64,000 nucleotides of DNA from an uncultured Alteromonadaceae bacterium (GTDB lineage Bacteria; Pseudomonadota; Gammaproteobacteria; Enterobacterales; Alteromonadaceae): positions 50,936-114,935 of the forward strand of contig CAJXMO010000013.1 in assembly GCA_913056495.1 (NCBI GenBank), read 5' to 3'. Position 1 is the stretch's first letter. The number at the start of each line of letters is the position of its first letter. Positions 1 through 9,229 of the stretch are shown here, one piece after another. The translations under genes and the position numbers were made by a program. The notes beneath the pieces are model-generated. The model was not told the origin of the DNA. It was given only the letters and a program-made list of their open reading frames with translations, and did not search any database.

Positions 1-223
1 TCAAACTGTCCGGATCCGGCGGATTTTTCACCATTTGTCCTAGCTGACTGTCACAGTCAACCAGGTCAATCAAAGCATTACCCGCCCTGAGCTGAGTTAA
101 ACCCAGTTCAGGTGTTGTCTCCCGCTCCACCTGACAGCCCAGAATGTCGCAATAAAAAGCCAACATGGCGTTAAGACGAGTGGTTCGTAAAACAATGTGG
201 TCTATGCCTGCAATATCTAACAT
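1..223 (-). CDS. VOC (glyoxalase/bleomycin-resistance fold) family protein, 3' end cut by window
   Basis: The first ~74 residues are visible, starting MLDIAGIDHIVLRTTRL. This is the usual opening of the vicinal-oxygen-chelate fold: a His (IDHIVL) that is normally a metal ligand, followed by a helix with AFYCDILGC. A Shine-Dalgarno-like GAGGGAG lies just upstream of the ATG at 223. The closest style is the small YaeR/lactoylglutathione-lyase-like group. The second half, with the remaining metal ligands, is outside the window, so the substrate cannot be inferred. Confidence 0.7.
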   Translation of the reverse strand, partial: MLDIAGIDHIVLRTTRLNAMLAFYCDILGCQVERETTPELGLTQLRAGNALIDLVDCDSQLGQMVKNPPDPDSL

Positions 224-249
224 GGTGTTTCTCCCTCAAGACGGTTTCA

Positions 250-2715
250 CTACTGTTCAATCAAAACAGAAACCGAATCCTCTGGCCAGCTAAATTTAAC
301 CCATAACTGGCCGGTTTGGGGGTTATACCAGCCACCAGCAGCGGATTTTTGGTATGCTGCGTAGGTCAGAGACAAATTCAATTTCTGACCATTTACTTCA
401 ATACGATTCGGCGCAACCGCCTGATGAATGACCAAGTCCACTAATCGTTCAGCCGGCATGCCGGAATAAGCGCTATGACCGATTTCGCGTTCAAACTGAA
501 AAGCAATGTGTTGTTGCGATGTTTTTGCATTTAAATAGAGTTTTTCGTATGCACCTTTTTCAAAAGCATTCGGGGTTTGACCATCATCTTCATAAATATA
601 GCTGCTAGCTGTTTTGATGCTTTCATCATGGTAATAATGCAGTCTTAACTGTTTAGAATCATAGTTTGCTGCATTATTGACTTCATTGAGCATAGGGACA
701 AAAGCACCCGCTTTAACAAATACAGGAATGTTCTCTAAATTAACGGCTATTTGATGTGGCTGACCGCCTTCGAACTTGTGATCACTGAAAAAGTCGAACC
801 AGATACCAGCAGGCAAATTCACCTGTTTTTGCTGAACGCCTTCATTCATAATAGGCGAAACAAAAAATGCATCGCCCCATAAATAGTCATAGCGATCATC
901 CATATCTTGTTTCATACCCGTTTTATAAAACACAGGCTGCATTAAAGCTTTACCGGTTTGTGAGTTTTCAAACGCCATTGTGTATAAATACGGCATTAAC
1001 TGATAACGCAAGTTAACCGACTGACGAATGATATTTTGCACTTGCTCAGAATGAAATACAGGTTCAGGTGCGACTGCGTCCTGTGCATGTGGGCGATAAA
1101 TTGGCTGAAATACGCCGTACTGAAGCCAACGAATATAAAGTTCTTCGTCCCAATTATCACCGGCAAATCCACCTAAATCTGAGTGAGTATAAGCGAGTCC
1201 GAACAAGCTCATTTGCAGAGATAATTCAACCTGAGGTTTTAAACCGTCCCATGAGCGACTGACATCTCCGGTCCAGGGTAAAATGCCGTAACGTTGTGAA
1301 CCGGCAAACCCCGAACGCATTAAAATAAAAGGACGCTTATCCAAAAAGGCTTGAGTCTGATTTTGAAACAAGGTTTTTGCCCATTCATGTCCATAAACAT
1401 TATGAATGGCATCGGCTGATACCAACTTGCCATTCACTAAATGCAGCGCATCTGCCGGGTGCACTTCTGGTTCACCTAAATCGCCCCACCAACCCGCAAC
1501 CCCTTGCTGCATTAAATCCTGATAAATTTGCCAGAACCAACTTTTGGCTTGCGGTTTGAAAATATCGATAATTCCGGTGTGCCCAAAGAAAAAATCGAAG
1601 GTTTTTACCTCACCACTTTCTGTTTTGGCCAAAACGTCCTGAGCATTCGCCTGCTGCCATTTTTGACTAGTGGTTAAAACAAATGGCTCAGTAATCAAAA
1701 CAGTATTAATACCATCGGCTTTAAAATCGGCCATCATTTTTTCGGGGTTAGGGAACGCGGCCTCATCCCACGCCAAATTCCCCATATGACCTTTTACATC
1801 TTTACCAAACCAGTAGAGATCAAAAATAATCGCATCGACCGGAAATTGTTTTTCAGCAAATAATTTGAGCGTATCGCGCGCTTGCTGCTCATCCCGGTAA
1901 CCAAAACGCGATGCAATATAACCCAATGCCCAGCGAGGTGGCAGAGGTTGTCTACCGGTAATTTGCGTAAACTGAGTGGTTAGGTCAGCATAGTCTTCAC
2001 CAATGACAACGACATAAGATAGACTGCCTAATTCAGCTTCAAATGCGAGGATATCCGTTTTTGTTTTGCCAATATCTAACCATCCGGATGCCGGGTTATC
2101 AAATAGCAGCATATACTGCTTGCTCGAAAATACCGCAGGCAGGCCATAATTCATCTGACTTGATTCAGTGCCGTATCCATAATGAGCTCGGTTATACAAA
2201 GGCAACCTATGTCCACGGCGATCCATCCCTAATACACGCTCTCCACCACCCAGAATTTTTTCGTCTGGAGACAGCTTAAAGCGAACCCCTCTGGCTTCAT
2301 GCTTTGAACCGGAACTAAACCCGCCAGCCTCCTCGAATAAAAGCTGTCCCTGCTGCCAATATTGAATCTTTAACGGAGACTTTTGAATCACAGCGGTCAA
2401 TTTGTCACTGCTGAATTTTAGCTGATTGCTCGCTTGTTCTATGCGAACCTTAACATCCGTACCTTGCTCAACCAGACTAAACGATGACGTAATCTGAGCT
2501 TTTTTATCCAACTCTGACTGAAAACTGACCTCAACCGAATAATCGGTTAAATAATCCAGTGTCACCTGCCCTTCATCAGTTTGTATTATTAAGTTATCTC
2601 CGTTTAACTGATGCGAAATATATTCACGCGCAGTAGCAGTTTGCATAGAAAACAAAATAGCCAGCGCACTGAATAACAGGATTTGGCCAAACCGGCCGTT
2701 AAAATACATAATCAT
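250..2715 (-). CDS. Exported GH31 alpha-glucosidase-type glycoside hydrolase
   Basis: An 821-residue protein with an N-terminal signal peptide (hydrophobic ILLFSALAILFS, then TATA-R). The central (beta/alpha)8 domain shows the GH31 nucleophile motif GWWGDLGEPE, with Asp at about residue 412, and the acid/base region LPWTGDVSRSW, with Asp at about 484; this spacing is normal for GH31. The C-terminal part carries the YIYEDDGQT-type beta-sandwich common in the family. GH31 enzymes release glucose or xylose from non-reducing ends. The neighbouring amylase, pullulanase and TonB receptor make exo-acting alpha-glucosidase on maltodextrins the most likely role, in the periplasm or on the outer surface. 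The gene follows the amylase with a 156-bp gap, so it may share the transcript. Alpha-xylosidase cannot be excluded from sequence alone. Confidence 0.85.
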   Translation of the reverse strand: MIMYFNGRFGQILLFSALAILFSMQTATAREYISHQLNGDNLIIQTDEGQVTLDYLTDYSVEVSFQSELDKKAQITSSFSLVEQGTDVKVRIEQASNQLKFSSDKLTAVIQKSPLKIQYWQQGQLLFEEAGGFSSGSKHEARGVRFKLSPDEKILGGGERVLGMDRRGHRLPLYNRAHYGYGTESSQMNYGLPAVFSSKQYMLLFDNPASGWLDIGKTKTDILAFEAELGSLSYVVVIGEDYADLTTQFTQITGRQPLPPRWALGYIASRFGYRDEQQARDTLKLFAEKQFPVDAIIFDLYWFGKDVKGHMGNLAWDEAAFPNPEKMMADFKADGINTVLITEPFVLTTSQKWQQANAQDVLAKTESGEVKTFDFFFGHTGIIDIFKPQAKSWFWQIYQDLMQQGVAGWWGDLGEPEVHPADALHLVNGKLVSADAIHNVYGHEWAKTLFQNQTQAFLDKRPFILMRSGFAGSQRYGILPWTGDVSRSWDGLKPQVELSLQMSLFGLAYTHSDLGGFAGDNWDEELYIRWLQYGVFQPIYRPHAQDAVAPEPVFHSEQVQNIIRQSVNLRYQLMPYLYTMAFENSQTGKALMQPVFYKTGMKQDMDDRYDYLWGDAFFVSPIMNEGVQQKQVNLPAGIWFDFFSDHKFEGGQPHQIAVNLENIPVFVKAGAFVPMLNEVNNAANYDSKQLRLHYYHDESIKTASSYIYEDDGQTPNAFEKGAYEKLYLNAKTSQQHIAFQFEREIGHSAYSGMPAERLVDLVIHQAVAPNRIEVNGQKLNLSLTYAAYQKSAAGGWYNPQTGQLWVKFSWPEDSVSVLIEQ

Positions 2716-2871
2716 ATTGGCAATTGCCTATCAAAACAAAAAAGAAAAAAGGTTTAAATAAAAAGCAAAGTGGGATATTTGCAATGTTTTGCTTTTATCC
2801 ACTTCGCGCTATAGGGCAAAATCATACTTGAACAATTTTCATACAATAATTAAGGGGGAGCCAGTTCTAAT

Positions 2872-4797
2872 TTACAAATCGCGTTGCAAGACCAAAGACT
2901 GTAAACCTGCGAGTTGAATCTGAATACGGCCCAATCCATTTTTGACCTTGAGCGTTGCAGATACCTGATGATAAAGCTGGTCGATAAACTTATATTGACC
3001 GTCCGTTAGCTCCATATCGGTAATCGTTTGCTGAGGTATAATTAACTCAATTTCTGTGGTTGGTTGAGTTGAAAAGTTGCTGATCACCAGCAAATGTTCA
3101 GAATCACTGAATCGTGCAAATGCAAACTGTCTGTCCGTATATTCAGAATTAGCAGAGCGGTTTATTTCATGTAAGTCAGCATAGCCACCCAACACAGCCT
3201 GGCTGTTTTTTGTAAAGGTTAATAATCTTTGATAAAAATCACGTAACTGAACTTCTTTATCCGATAACTGGCCACCGTCAAACTGGCCTTCATTCATCCA
3301 TCGCTGGTGAGCAGGGACACCGGCATAATCAAAAATAGTCGTACGACTGGGATCGCCAAAGCCGGTTTCTTCACTGCCGTCTTCACCGACTTCCTGACCA
3401 AAATAAATCATCACAGGAGACGTACTGATTAAACTGGAAACCACCATTGCAGGTTTGCCTTTATCAGCATCGCCTGCAAACTCGGGACTGGCGATGCGCT
3501 GCTCATCATGATTATCTAAAAAATGTAATAAGTGATGCTCAATATCAGCAAAACGGTTTTGAATAGACACTAAATTGTCCGCACCCGCTTTGCCTTGCAT
3601 CAGAGGTTTTAACGTGTCGTAGAAATCGACTTTATCGTATAAATAATCCATTTTTCCCAAGCGAATATAATCACGATAGGCTTTAGGGTTATAAATTTCC
3701 GCCAATAAAAAAGCATCCGGATTGGCCATTTTTATAGCTGAGTTCATATAGCTCCAAAATTCAACCGGCACCATTTCTGCCATATCAAACCTGAAACCAT
3801 CTACCCCTTTTTTTGTCCAGTATAAAGCGATATCTTTAAATTTGATCCAGGAATCCGGAACCGCCTGAGTTTGCCAGAACGCATAGTGCGCCTGATAGTT
3901 TTTATCTGCAAACCCTGCCGGCAAATTAGCAAAATCACGCGTACCGTCCGGTCTGATTCCATAGTTCACTTTTACAGTTTCGTACCAGTCATTAAAATCC
4001 GGCTGAGACTGACGCGAACCATTGCCCGTCCATTTGGCCGGTGATTCATTAAATTTGCCATCAGCCAACGGATGCGCTTCCCCGCCAAGTGGTTGATAAC
4101 CATTTTTTGCTTGCGGTACTTTAAAATCTTCACCGACCACATAATAAAAATTATTGTCCCTTGCATACGCAACCCAAGTATCATCCTGCGCACCAAAGTC
4201 TTCAACCCCATCCGGCTTGGCAATAGAGTGGTAATTCCGAGCTAGATGATTGGGTACTATATCAATCAGTACTTTCATTCCCTGATTATGAGTGCGCTCA
4301 ATCAGAGCTTCAAATTCGGCAAGACGATTGGCCGGATCTTCCGCCAGATCAGGATTTACCGAATAATAATCTTTAACCGCATAAGGAGAACCGGCACGGC
4401 CTTTGACCACATCAGGGTCATCCAGGCTGATACCATAATCGGTATAATCGTTAATCACAGCATGATGCGGCACCCCTGTGTACCAGATATGGGTAATGCC
4501 CAGTTGCTTAATTTCAGATAAAGCTTTGTCTGTAAAATAGTTAAATTTACCTACTCCGTTTTCTGCGATCGTGCCCCAGGGTTTGTTAGTAGTATTGGTA
4601 TTACCGAATAACCGTGTGAAGACCTGGTAAACCAGATACTTTTCTTTTTTATCCGGTTGCGCATGACTGACGTCGCTTAAATTCGCAGTGGGTTGATTCA
4701 TTCGGACTCGCGACAGTGTTTGATTATTTGCACATGAAGTTAAGGCTAGCACACTGCTCAATAAAGTAAGGGGTACAACTTGGTTTAATAAATTCAT
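2872..4797 (-). CDS. GH13 alpha-amylase family lipoprotein
   Basis: A 641-residue protein with a lipoprotein signal ending in LALTSC, so it is probably membrane-anchored. All GH13 catalytic positions are visible: nucleophile Asp ~338 in DGFRFDMAE, acid/base Glu ~367 in LLAEIYNP, and transition-state Asp ~431 in FLDNHDEQR. Conserved region I is DIVPNHLA. The product should cleave alpha-1,4 links of starch or maltodextrins. It lies between the pullulanase and the GH31 enzyme on the same strand, giving a complete starch-to-glucose set. The exact GH13 subfamily, and hydrolase versus transglucosidase activity, are not decidable here. Confidence 0.87.
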   Translation of the reverse strand: MNLLNQVVPLTLLSSVLALTSCANNQTLSRVRMNQPTANLSDVSHAQPDKKEKYLVYQVFTRLFGNTNTTNKPWGTIAENGVGKFNYFTDKALSEIKQLGITHIWYTGVPHHAVINDYTDYGISLDDPDVVKGRAGSPYAVKDYYSVNPDLAEDPANRLAEFEALIERTHNQGMKVLIDIVPNHLARNYHSIAKPDGVEDFGAQDDTWVAYARDNNFYYVVGEDFKVPQAKNGYQPLGGEAHPLADGKFNESPAKWTGNGSRQSQPDFNDWYETVKVNYGIRPDGTRDFANLPAGFADKNYQAHYAFWQTQAVPDSWIKFKDIALYWTKKGVDGFRFDMAEMVPVEFWSYMNSAIKMANPDAFLLAEIYNPKAYRDYIRLGKMDYLYDKVDFYDTLKPLMQGKAGADNLVSIQNRFADIEHHLLHFLDNHDEQRIASPEFAGDADKGKPAMVVSSLISTSPVMIYFGQEVGEDGSEETGFGDPSRTTIFDYAGVPAHQRWMNEGQFDGGQLSDKEVQLRDFYQRLLTFTKNSQAVLGGYADLHEINRSANSEYTDRQFAFARFSDSEHLLVISNFSTQPTTEIELIIPQQTITDMELTDGQYKFIDQLYHQVSATLKVKNGLGRIQIQLAGLQSLVLQRDL

Positions 4798-4851
4798 AAA
4801 TAAAATGCTTTGCTAATGAAGTATTGTTTATAGAGAAAAAGACAAACCAAT

Positions 4852-4873
4852 AAAGCCGCCTTACGGCGGCTTT
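4852..4873 (-). terminator. Hairpin terminator after the pullulanase gene
   Basis: Perfect 9-bp stem AAAGCCGCC / GGCGGCTTT with a TTAC loop, starting 11 bp after the pullulanase stop codon (minus strand). The U-tract is short, so termination may be partial and allow read-through into the amylase gene. Confidence 0.6.
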
Positions 4874-4883
4874 ATCAGGCTCA

Positions 4884-7800
4884 TTAAGGTAATAAACTCA
4901 GATTGAGTGTTGGACTCGAACCGTCCGGACCTGTGACTAAAAATCGATAGGTACCAGACTCTGCAGCGTTAAACGTCAGGTTTGCACCTTTAAACACTAA
5001 CGCCTCATCCGTGCCTGCCTCAACCTCAGCCACATCTTCTGATACAGCACCTAAGTCAACCGTTGACCAGTCAGCTGATGCGATTTTAAATTGGTAATCG
5101 CCAGCGCTCAGTTCTAAATCAATTGAATAGCTACCATCTCCGTTGTAGCTCAGTAAATCAGACTCTCCCCAACTATTCATACTGCCACGAATATAAACCT
5201 GGGTATCCGCAAAAAATTCCGCTGTAAATACACGTAACTTAGGCTGCAAATCCGTCATATCAAAAATAAAAACTAAGTCAGCATCTTCAGCTAAAATCAG
5301 GCTCAAGTTATCATTGCTTTGCGCCAGATGACTGGTTACCCCCAACGCCACTTGTGTCATATCAGCCGATTCAGCGCCATAGTTGACCGTACTCCAATCC
5401 GCCGATGCGATTTTAAAGCCATAAGTACCCGCGACTAAACTCGTGCTAAAGGTGTAAATACGACCGCCTTCATAGGTAAAGGCATCTGATTCTCCCCAGC
5501 CATTCATATCGCCTCGTAACAATACGCTGGTCCCGACAAAAGGCTCTTCATTGACAATATTCAGCACAGGTGCATCTTTATCTGATGCATCAAAACTAAA
5601 GATATAGGTTGCATCCATATCAGGGGTAAAGCTCAGGTTGCCAGAGTCACCACCTGCGGTCAGCGTTTTATTTGTATCTAGGGTTACCGTACCATCAGTG
5701 CCATTTTCAGTACCAAAATTAACGGTTGCCCAGTCTGCATCCGCAAATTTAAAGCCATAAGTTTGCCCGGCATTTAAGCTAACAGCGACCTGATAAATTC
5801 CATTTCCTTTATATTCAGTCGGGGTATCATTGCTCCACCCATTCATATCCCCTTTTAAGTAAACAAGCGTGTCACCAAATGGCACAACATCCGGCACCCC
5901 CTGAGTTGCCTGTGCCGATAAACCGGTTCCCTGAGCATCACCTTGAGGCTTAACAAATACCGCCGTGGTTAAAGCCGGAACATTAAAAGTCCCCTCACCT
6001 TCACCTTGACTGAATGACGCACCGGCTACAACAGAATCGACCGAGCTTTGTAAAATACTATGCAACTCAAACCCTTCAGCAGTTGCCACAGTGTGGTTTT
6101 GTTCATTGGATGTGCCATTAATCACAACCACCAAAGCATCCAGATTCGGGTCTAAATCTGCCCAGTCGGTGCCATCATCAATGCTCATTACGATTAAGCC
6201 TTGAGTTTGACGACTCCCTATATTATGAAAACCAACTCGGTCAATAATATCCTGAGCATTGGTTAAGCGTAATAATGGTGTCTGACTGCGAATTTGTAAA
6301 AACTCAGTAAATACATCAGAACTCATCTGTAGTTCCATGCTTTCAGGCTTAGCAACGGAATACAAAAGCTGCGCAATTTGTTCCCACTTGGCTTCATTTT
6401 TCTCAGCCGGTGGTAAACCTATGTTCCAGTTATGTTGCTGCATGGATAAATCAATATAATTGAACCAGTCACCCGAATTATAACTGTCTCTATCCATGGA
6501 TTTTGAGCGCATTAAGTCAACGCCCAATTGGAAGAAAGGAATGCCCTGACTTAATACAGGAATACTCGCAGCTATGTTATGCGCCCGCACCCGCTCATCC
6601 AAGCTATAACTGGCAGGCAAACCATATTGGAGTTGATCCCACAAGGTTTCATTGTCATGTTTGGATACATAATTAATGATGTCGGCCGGGTCTTTTGCAT
6701 AGCTGGCTCGCGCAAAACTACTACCGGTTGCGACACTGCCCAGATTCCCCATTAACGGAAAGTCAGCTAACGTGCCGGCAAGCCCTAAACGAATATGATC
6801 TTGTGAATCTAAACTACCATCTTGCTTAAAAAGTTCTGCGTTACGAATATCATCACGAGGTCTGTCATTAAAGGTACCTATCTCTAAGCCTGCCATATTA
6901 TCCTGACGAGCCTGCTCAAATAATCTGTCGTTTTGCACATCGCCGCCAAAATTCCAACCTTCACCATAAAAGTAAGTATCAGAATCAATTGCAGCAACCA
7001 TTTCCCGTGCTTCCAGTATGGTTGATTTTGGAATATGGCCCATAATGTCAAACCGGAAACCATCAAATTTATAGGCCTCTGTCCATAGCACTAAAGAGTC
7101 TTTGATAAATTTATCAAACATCTGGTGCTCTGTTGCGGTATTGTCACAACAGCTTGAATTTTCAACCGAACCGGTTACTTCATTGCGTCTGTGATAATAG
7201 CCCGGCACCACTTTATCAAATACAGAGTTATCCCACAGACCGGACGCACTGGTATGGTTATAAACAACATCCAGCACAACTCGCAAACCTAAGTTATGTA
7301 GTGCCTGATTCATCTGACGCATTTCTAAAATACGTGCCACGCCATCCGGATCAGATGCATAACTACCTTCAGGTGCATTAAAGTGATGTGGGTCATAACC
7401 CCAGTTAAAGCCGTCAATATCTTTAATTTCAGTGATTAAAGCCTGAGCCTTTTTGGGTTCATAATCACTGGTGTAAGATGCCAGCACTTGCCACAGTGAA
7501 TCTGAATTACTTTCAGTACCACAGACTGAAGCAGCTGCTTTAACTGCGCACAACTCAGCAACCGTATTGGTTAAATCAATACGCTCACTTTCGTCTTCTT
7601 CAATCGTAGCGATATCGTTTGCCGGTAACATATGAAAATGTGTTACCCCGGCATCAGCCAAACGTTTTAAGTATTTAACCGCATTTGAATCTGTTTCAGT
7701 AAACGCCAAATATTTACCACGGTTCGCTTCAGTGACAGTTTCATCATTTATACTGAAATCACGAATATGCCCTTCCAGTAAAACCGCATCTTCCAAATGA

Positions 7801-9200
7801 GTAATAGTTGGAATTGAATGTGTTTCCCAGTCCGCTGGTTTTAAATCTTCATCTTCTAAATTTACAAACTGAGAATATTCACCATTGATTGATAAACTCA
7901 CTGAATAAGGGTCTGAGGTTAATAAGGTCTCAACTTGTTTATTTACATGATGGTAAACCGTAATTTCATATTGATAAAATTGTCGGTCTAAGTCTGCTAC
8001 AGCCGCTTCATATGACCAAAGACCCGAGACTTCATCAAAAGTCATTGGATGGCTGGCAACTTCAGCTTTAGCTGCATCGTACACTTTTAAATTAACTTGT
8101 GACGCAGTCGGTGCCCAGACCGAATTTTTAATCATGCCATTTTCATAGACTGTCCCTAATACAGCTTCGTCGGCATCATTTTCGCCCAGGGTATAGAGCG
8201 CATCTAACGCTTTAGCCGTTTGCACATAAGTCGCGGTTGTTGCTTCACCTTCAGCATTATAAGCGACCGCAACCAACTGCTGTTTTACCAAAGCTTTGGC
8301 TTCATCTGCAGTTAAGTTATTGGCAAATGCAGCCCAGGCATTAATAACAGGCGCTCGGGCTTTTTGGGCATCGGTTAAATCAGTTTCTGTAAAACTCACT
8401 GTCTCGCCAGACACATTTGAATCATCATCGACACTGATATCAGCATTTGCTGAATGATGAATTTTGACTTCAACCACATCGCTGGTATCCAAGTCCCATA
8501 CCAGGGTATTAGCATCAATCCAGTGGGCAGCATAATCTTCAATCGCCAGTTTCTGCTCGCCTAAAGACGGAATCGGATATTCAAATACAGATGCAACTTT
8601 TGAAAAAGTAAAATTCATCCGGACAAAATCAGGGTCATCCTGAACCAATGACATTTGCCAGTCACTTCCACCCATTTCTTTGCCGGCGTCATCTGTGCCT
8701 ATATGAATGATAAAATTAGCACAATCACTGTACCCTTCTTTTAATTCCAAAATCCAGTACGCGCCATAAGTCGGATCTTCACCATCCGGAATCAGGCCAT
8801 TATCCCAACCTGGCGCTATCGCACTTTCAGCATAAGCATCACAGGTTTCATTATTCCAGGTATGTAATTTATAGCCGTCATATACCCCATCTTGCGGACG
8901 ATTATAAAATAAAATAGCCTGATTGGCCGTTGGGGTCACTACAGGTGCCGGTGCGGTTGGGTCAGCACCCACAATACAAGTTTCATTTCTTTCATCCGGT
9001 ACGGTTGGCGGTGCACAAAAAATGGGTTCAGGATCAACACACATCTGACCGCTTGCATCCGGGACCTGTGGCGTATCACAAGTTAATAAGATTTCACCCG
9101 ATTTAAGATCTTCTTCAGTGCCGCCACAAGAAACAAGCGATACACTGACCAATGCTGCCAGTGGCAACATGCTTAGCTTTTGATTAAATTTCATAGTCAA
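4884..9200 (-). CDS. GH13 pullulanase-type debranching enzyme, lipoprotein with C-terminal beta-module triplet
   Basis: A 1438-residue lipoprotein (signal ending SLVSC). After a Cys/Pro-rich linker comes a CBM41/PUD-like starch-binding module (FYNRPQDGVYDGYKLHTWN). Next are the CBM48-like and GH13 catalytic domains with YDPHHFNAPEGSY, LDVVYNHT, nucleophile Asp ~718 (DGFRFDIMGH), Glu ~747 (YFYGEGWNFGG) and Asp ~849 (SKHDNETLWDQ). It should cut alpha-1,6 branches of pullulan or amylopectin outside the cell. The last ~330 residues hold three similar ~110-residue modules, each with RG/KGDMNGW near its start and GFKxAxADW later. These look like added carbohydrate-binding beta-sandwiches, an unusual tail for a pullulanase. 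The gene is the first enzyme after the TonB receptor, 29 bp downstream of its stop. Confidence 0.9.
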   Translation of the reverse strand: MTMKFNQKLSMLPLAALVSVSLVSCGGTEEDLKSGEILLTCDTPQVPDASGQMCVDPEPIFCAPPTVPDERNETCIVGADPTAPAPVVTPTANQAILFYNRPQDGVYDGYKLHTWNNETCDAYAESAIAPGWDNGLIPDGEDPTYGAYWILELKEGYSDCANFIIHIGTDDAGKEMGGSDWQMSLVQDDPDFVRMNFTFSKVASVFEYPIPSLGEQKLAIEDYAAHWIDANTLVWDLDTSDVVEVKIHHSANADISVDDDSNVSGETVSFTETDLTDAQKARAPVINAWAAFANNLTADEAKALVKQQLVAVAYNAEGEATTATYVQTAKALDALYTLGENDADEAVLGTVYENGMIKNSVWAPTASQVNLKVYDAAKAEVASHPMTFDEVSGLWSYEAAVADLDRQFYQYEITVYHHVNKQVETLLTSDPYSVSLSINGEYSQFVNLEDEDLKPADWETHSIPTITHLEDAVLLEGHIRDFSINDETVTEANRGKYLAFTETDSNAVKYLKRLADAGVTHFHMLPANDIATIEEDESERIDLTNTVAELCAVKAAASVCGTESNSDSLWQVLASYTSDYEPKKAQALITEIKDIDGFNWGYDPHHFNAPEGSYASDPDGVARILEMRQMNQALHNLGLRVVLDVVYNHTSASGLWDNSVFDKVVPGYYHRRNEVTGSVENSSCCDNTATEHQMFDKFIKDSLVLWTEAYKFDGFRFDIMGHIPKSTILEAREMVAAIDSDTYFYGEGWNFGGDVQNDRLFEQARQDNMAGLEIGTFNDRPRDDIRNAELFKQDGSLDSQDHIRLGLAGTLADFPLMGNLGSVATGSSFARASYAKDPADIINYVSKHDNETLWDQLQYGLPASYSLDERVRAHNIAASIPVLSQGIPFFQLGVDLMRSKSMDRDSYNSGDWFNYIDLSMQQHNWNIGLPPAEKNEAKWEQIAQLLYSVAKPESMELQMSSDVFTEFLQIRSQTPLLRLTNAQDIIDRVGFHNIGSRQTQGLIVMSIDDGTDWADLDPNLDALVVVINGTSNEQNHTVATAEGFELHSILQSSVDSVVAGASFSQGEGEGTFNVPALTTAVFVKPQGDAQGTGLSAQATQGVPDVVPFGDTLVYLKGDMNGWSNDTPTEYKGNGIYQVAVSLNAGQTYGFKFADADWATVNFGTENGTDGTVTLDTNKTLTAGGDSGNLSFTPDMDATYIFSFDASDKDAPVLNIVNEEPFVGTSVLLRGDMNGWGESDAFTYEGGRIYTFSTSLVAGTYGFKIASADWSTVNYGAESADMTQVALGVTSHLAQSNDNLSLILAEDADLVFIFDMTDLQPKLRVFTAEFFADTQVYIRGSMNSWGESDLLSYNGDGSYSIDLELSAGDYQFKIASADWSTVDLGAVSEDVAEVEAGTDEALVFKGANLTFNAAESGTYRFLVTGPDGSSPTLNLSLLP

Positions 9201-9229
9201 ACTCCTAAATTTGTTTTAGCCAATGGCAA

